The notes beneath the pieces are model-generated. The model saw nothing but the letters and a program-made list of their open reading frames with translations, was not told the origin of the DNA and did not search any database. A stretch of 64,000 nt of DNA. It comes from Rhodanobacteraceae bacterium (lineage in GTDB: Bacteria > Pseudomonadota > Gammaproteobacteria > Xanthomonadales > Rhodanobacteraceae). Shown here in pieces: positions 61,868-64,000 of the stretch (position 1 is its first letter; every line of letters begins with the position of its first letter). The position numbers and the translations under genes were made by a program. The stretch covers positions 1-64,000 of the forward strand of contig JALUXG010000018.1 of the NCBI GenBank assembly GCA_027019085.1, in the 5' to 3' direction.

Positions 61868-62490
61868 TGGGCATGCTTCGCTCGCGTGGATTCACCCTTC
61901 TTGAAACGCTGGTGACCCTGATTGTCACGGCACTGACGGTCGCATTGCTGTTCCAGATTGTCAGTGGTTTCGATCGTGCCCGCAGTGTGGCGGCGCGATT
62001 TGAGACGGTGCAGGGTAACCGGAGCGTGATGCTGGGCTGGTTTCGCGACAGCGTGGGCGGGATGGTGGCGGTGGATCCGGCCTCCGTGCCGGGAACGACC
62101 AATCCGCATGCGCCGATCTTTGGCCTGAAGGGAGCGGCGACGGGTTTCACGGGGGTCTCGCTTGCTCCCCTGCAGCAGGGTGTGGGCATTCCCACGAAGG
62201 TGACCTGGCGCATCGTTTCCTCGCCCACTGGCGGCGCGCTGCAATACACCGAGGCCGGTTCCGCACCGGTCACACTTGATCTGGGCGTGTCACTTAGGGG
62301 TTTTGTGTATTTCGACAAGGATGGCAAACCGCATCGGTCATGGCCGCCGCGGCTGGGTATCCAGGCTGCCATGCCGGCAGGCATAGCCTTGGAGTCAGGC
62401 GCGAATGGGCATACGGTGACCTATGCAGCTGTAGCCGTGGCACACCCGCTGGAACTGCCTGCGTATACGGATGAAGGGGCAAGCCAGTGA
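61867..62490 (+). CDS. gspJ: Minor pseudopilin GspJ
   Basis: A 207-residue minor pseudopilin beginning MGMLRSRG-FTLLETLVTLIVTAL, with a normal prepilin peptidase site and Glu at +5. The soluble domain is longer than in H or I, as usual for J, which sits at the pseudopilus tip with I and K. The ATG shares one base with the gspI stop (TGATG). Confidence 0.85.
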   Translation: MGMLRSRGFTLLETLVTLIVTALTVALLFQIVSGFDRARSVAARFETVQGNRSVMLGWFRDSVGGMVAVDPASVPGTTNPHAPIFGLKGAATGFTGVSLAPLQQGVGIPTKVTWRIVSSPTGGALQYTEAGSAPVTLDLGVSLRGFVYFDKDGKPHRSWPPRLGIQAAMPAGIALESGANGHTVTYAAVAVAHPLELPAYTDEGASQ

Positions 62491-63575
62491 ACGGCCGCCC
62501 CGGGTTTGCCAGTAGGACCGCTGCGCGAGGCTTCGTGCTGTTGCTCGTCCTGGGGGTGCTGGTGGTTCTGTCCCTGCTGGCCGGGGCCATTGCTATTACG
62601 GTCGATCGTGTCAGGCACGACCAGCAAATCGCCGACCAGCGACTTCAGGGCGAGCTGGAATTGCGATCAACCGAAGCGACCGTACTCTTTCTGCTGGCTA
62701 CGCAGCGCATCACGTTTGCCGGCCTGACGGTTGATGACAAGATCGTGTTGACGCCCTCCGAGCAGGAGCAGGTCAAGGAAGGGGAGAGCGTCATCTCTTT
62801 TGCTCCGGTCGGCAATGAAATCCGGATGGACGGCACGGTGTATCAGGGGTTTGGGCATGCCATGTTCGATCTTCGTGCCGATTCCGGGAAAATAAGCGTG
62901 AACTGGACCAATCCTATGGTGGTCGCCAAGTGGTTGGGCAGGCTTGGTGTTTCACCCGACCAACTGGGTTCCTTGCGCGCCAGACTGCTCGATTACCAGG
63001 ATCCGGACAACGACCGGCGGATCGGCGGTGCGGAGACAGATCAATACCGGGCCCTGGGGCTTGAGCCGCCACCCAATCGGCCATTGATCACGGCGCTCGA
63101 ACTGCGCCAGGTGCTGGGCTGGAACCAGGCGCTCAAGCATCTGGACAACCGGCAGCTGATGAGCCAGGCCACGGTATACCGCTGGGCTCAGATTTGCATC
63201 AATACCGCTCCCGCTAGCGTCCTTGCCGCTCTGCCCGGTGTCAGTGAGCAGCAGGCTGAACGGGTGGTGGCATTGCGCAGCGTTCAGGCATTTCAGAACT
63301 TGAGCTCGGTCCAGGAGTTGTTGCCCACGCTGCCGCCGGAGGATGATCTGGTTAGCCTGTTTCCCGGCTTTTCTGGTACCTTGAACCTTTGGCCCGGAAG
63401 GGGGACGGGTGGCTGGGCGGTGCACTGGACCCTGACCCCTTTCGACGACGGTGGACGCCCCTGGCGCATCGATTATGAAATCAGGTCTTCAGCGCGTTCA
63501 GGAAGTGGCGACGCAACTGCTCGCAAAGCTCAAACGGCGCTTCTCTCCGGCTCGCCTGCTGCGAACATCCGATGA
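62487..63575 (+). CDS. gspK: Minor pseudopilin GspK
   Basis: A 362-residue large minor pseudopilin capping the tip. The N-terminal RG-FVLLLVLGVLVVLSLLAG is the cleaved helix and, as in GspK, lacks the +5 Glu. The middle has a helix-hairpin-helix-like stretch CINTAPASVLAALPGVSEQQ, typical of the family. The start is GTG at 62487 overlapping the gspJ stop. Its 3' end overlaps the next frame by 101 bases, far more than any other junction in this operon, which may hide a shifted or premature end. Confidence 0.86.
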   Translation: MNGRPGFASRTAARGFVLLLVLGVLVVLSLLAGAIAITVDRVRHDQQIADQRLQGELELRSTEATVLFLLATQRITFAGLTVDDKIVLTPSEQEQVKEGESVISFAPVGNEIRMDGTVYQGFGHAMFDLRADSGKISVNWTNPMVVAKWLGRLGVSPDQLGSLRARLLDYQDPDNDRRIGGAETDQYRALGLEPPPNRPLITALELRQVLGWNQALKHLDNRQLMSQATVYRWAQICINTAPASVLAALPGVSEQQAERVVALRSVQAFQNLSSVQELLPTLPPEDDLVSLFPGFSGTLNLWPGRGTGGWAVHWTLTPFDDGGRPWRIDYEIRSSARSGSGDATARKAQTALLSGSPAANIR

Positions 63576-64000
63576 TCTGCAGCCGATCCGCGACGGTGGC
63601 CGGCATGCGGAATGGGTGATTGCACGCAATCTTTCGATGTTTCTGACGGTGGCGTGTGGATCGGTGCCGGTCAAGCGACGCGACGCCTATCTCGCGCTGG
63701 CCGTACGCAAGGCCGTGCCCTTTGCCGATCCGCAGTGGTATGTGGCCTGGCACGGCTCGACAGCGATGGTGTGGACCTGGTCCAGGCAAAACCTCGATTT
63801 CGAGGAGGTGGGGGATACCGATGACCTGCGTTCGGACACCATCGAGATCCGGGTCCGTCGTTGCCTGCCCGAGAGCCTGTATCGCGGTGAAGCCCGCGAG
63901 CAGGGTGTCGAATTGATCCATTGCGCGCAAGGCGTGGAAGGGCGTGCATGGAAGGCGGGGTTGCTTGCTGCCAGTGCATGGTGGCCGCAAACACCCTCGC
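63475..64000 (+). CDS. Probable GspL-type secretion protein, truncated by window end
   Basis: An open frame from ATG 63475 runs to the right edge without a stop (175 codons visible). It reads MKSGLQRVQEVATQLLAKLK, then EWVIARNLSMFLTVACG, LAVRKAVPFADPQWYVAWHG and a C-terminal VEGRAWKAGLLAASAWWP. Position directly after gspK and the lack of an N-terminal prepilin site suggest GspL (XpsL) or a PilN/GspL-like assembly protein, but the decisive membrane helix lies beyond the window. It overlaps gspK by 101 bases, so the true start may be a later GTG near 63616. Confidence 0.5.
   Translation, partial: MKSGLQRVQEVATQLLAKLKRRFSPARLLRTSDDLQPIRDGGRHAEWVIARNLSMFLTVACGSVPVKRRDAYLALAVRKAVPFADPQWYVAWHGSTAMVWTWSRQNLDFEEVGDTDDLRSDTIEIRVRRCLPESLYRGEAREQGVELIHCAQGVEGRAWKAGLLAASAWWPQTPS

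Overview
The window is 64 kb of high-G+C DNA from a gammaproteobacterium. The combination of an xps-type type II secretion operon (E-F-G-H-I-J-K), PilU, a BigR/SqrR-like sulfide regulator, zeta-class GST and dispersed repeats of a kind I remember from xanthomonads suggests the Lysobacterales (Xanthomonadales), perhaps a Rhodanobacteraceae-like lineage. That placement is inference from gene content; no rRNA gene is present. I saw no tRNA, rRNA or CRISPR array.

Layout. (1) 0-4 kb: the edge of an ISL3-like insertion sequence, SirB, thiol peroxidase, a truncated globin preceded by an FNR-like site, a lipase-like hydrolase and a periplasmic Sel1-like protein. (2) 4.2-20.6 kb: central carbon genes (gap, pyk, fba, tkt) interrupted at 5.3-12.8 kb by a sulfide-response cluster: a DUF442 phosphatase, an ArsR repressor with the BigR/SqrR cysteine pair, a repressor operator overlapping a promoter, sulfide:quinone oxidoreductase, a small membrane protein, an RND efflux adaptor and pump, and OsmC. 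Two paralogous outer-membrane barrels lie before tkt. (3) 20.65-22.14 kb: non-coding tandem repeats of about 432 bp plus one diverged inverted copy; they share several hairpins whose stems differ by compensated base changes. (4) 22.2-31.8 kb: dTDP-rhamnose genes rmlBACD, a HAD phosphatase overlapping pgk, maiA, pilU, and a lipoprotein/OmpA-family pair. (5) 32-44 kb: cystathionine beta-synthase, glmS, a 133-bp-period REP array, an MFS transporter, the cyoABCD quinol oxidase operon with a SURF1 gene, a HigA antitoxin beside a beheaded HigB, and a cystathionine gamma-lyase/synthase. (6) 44.1-57.7 kb: a surface-glycan locus. (7) 57.7-64 kb: type II secretion genes running off the right edge.

The glycan locus is the most interesting gene block. 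A 1,178-residue protein joins a sulfotransferase-like domain, a coiled coil and two glycosyltransferase domains. Four overlapping genes follow that encode the whole GDP-D-glycero-alpha-D-manno-heptose pathway (gmhA, hddA, gmhB, hddC). On the opposite strand are two more sulfotransferases, a glycosyltransferase and a Wzt-type ABC ATPase with a glycan-binding tail. The Wzm-type permease is separated from Wzt by a secreted, nearly charge-free 492-residue surface protein that has its own strong promoter, long leader and strong terminator. I infer a possibly sulfated, heptose-containing glycan exported by an ABC system and perhaps attached to, or assembled with, an S-layer-like protein, next to a type II secretion system. 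The sulfide cluster, the two transsulfuration genes and the sulfotransferases make sulfur chemistry a recurring theme, but no regulatory link between them is visible.
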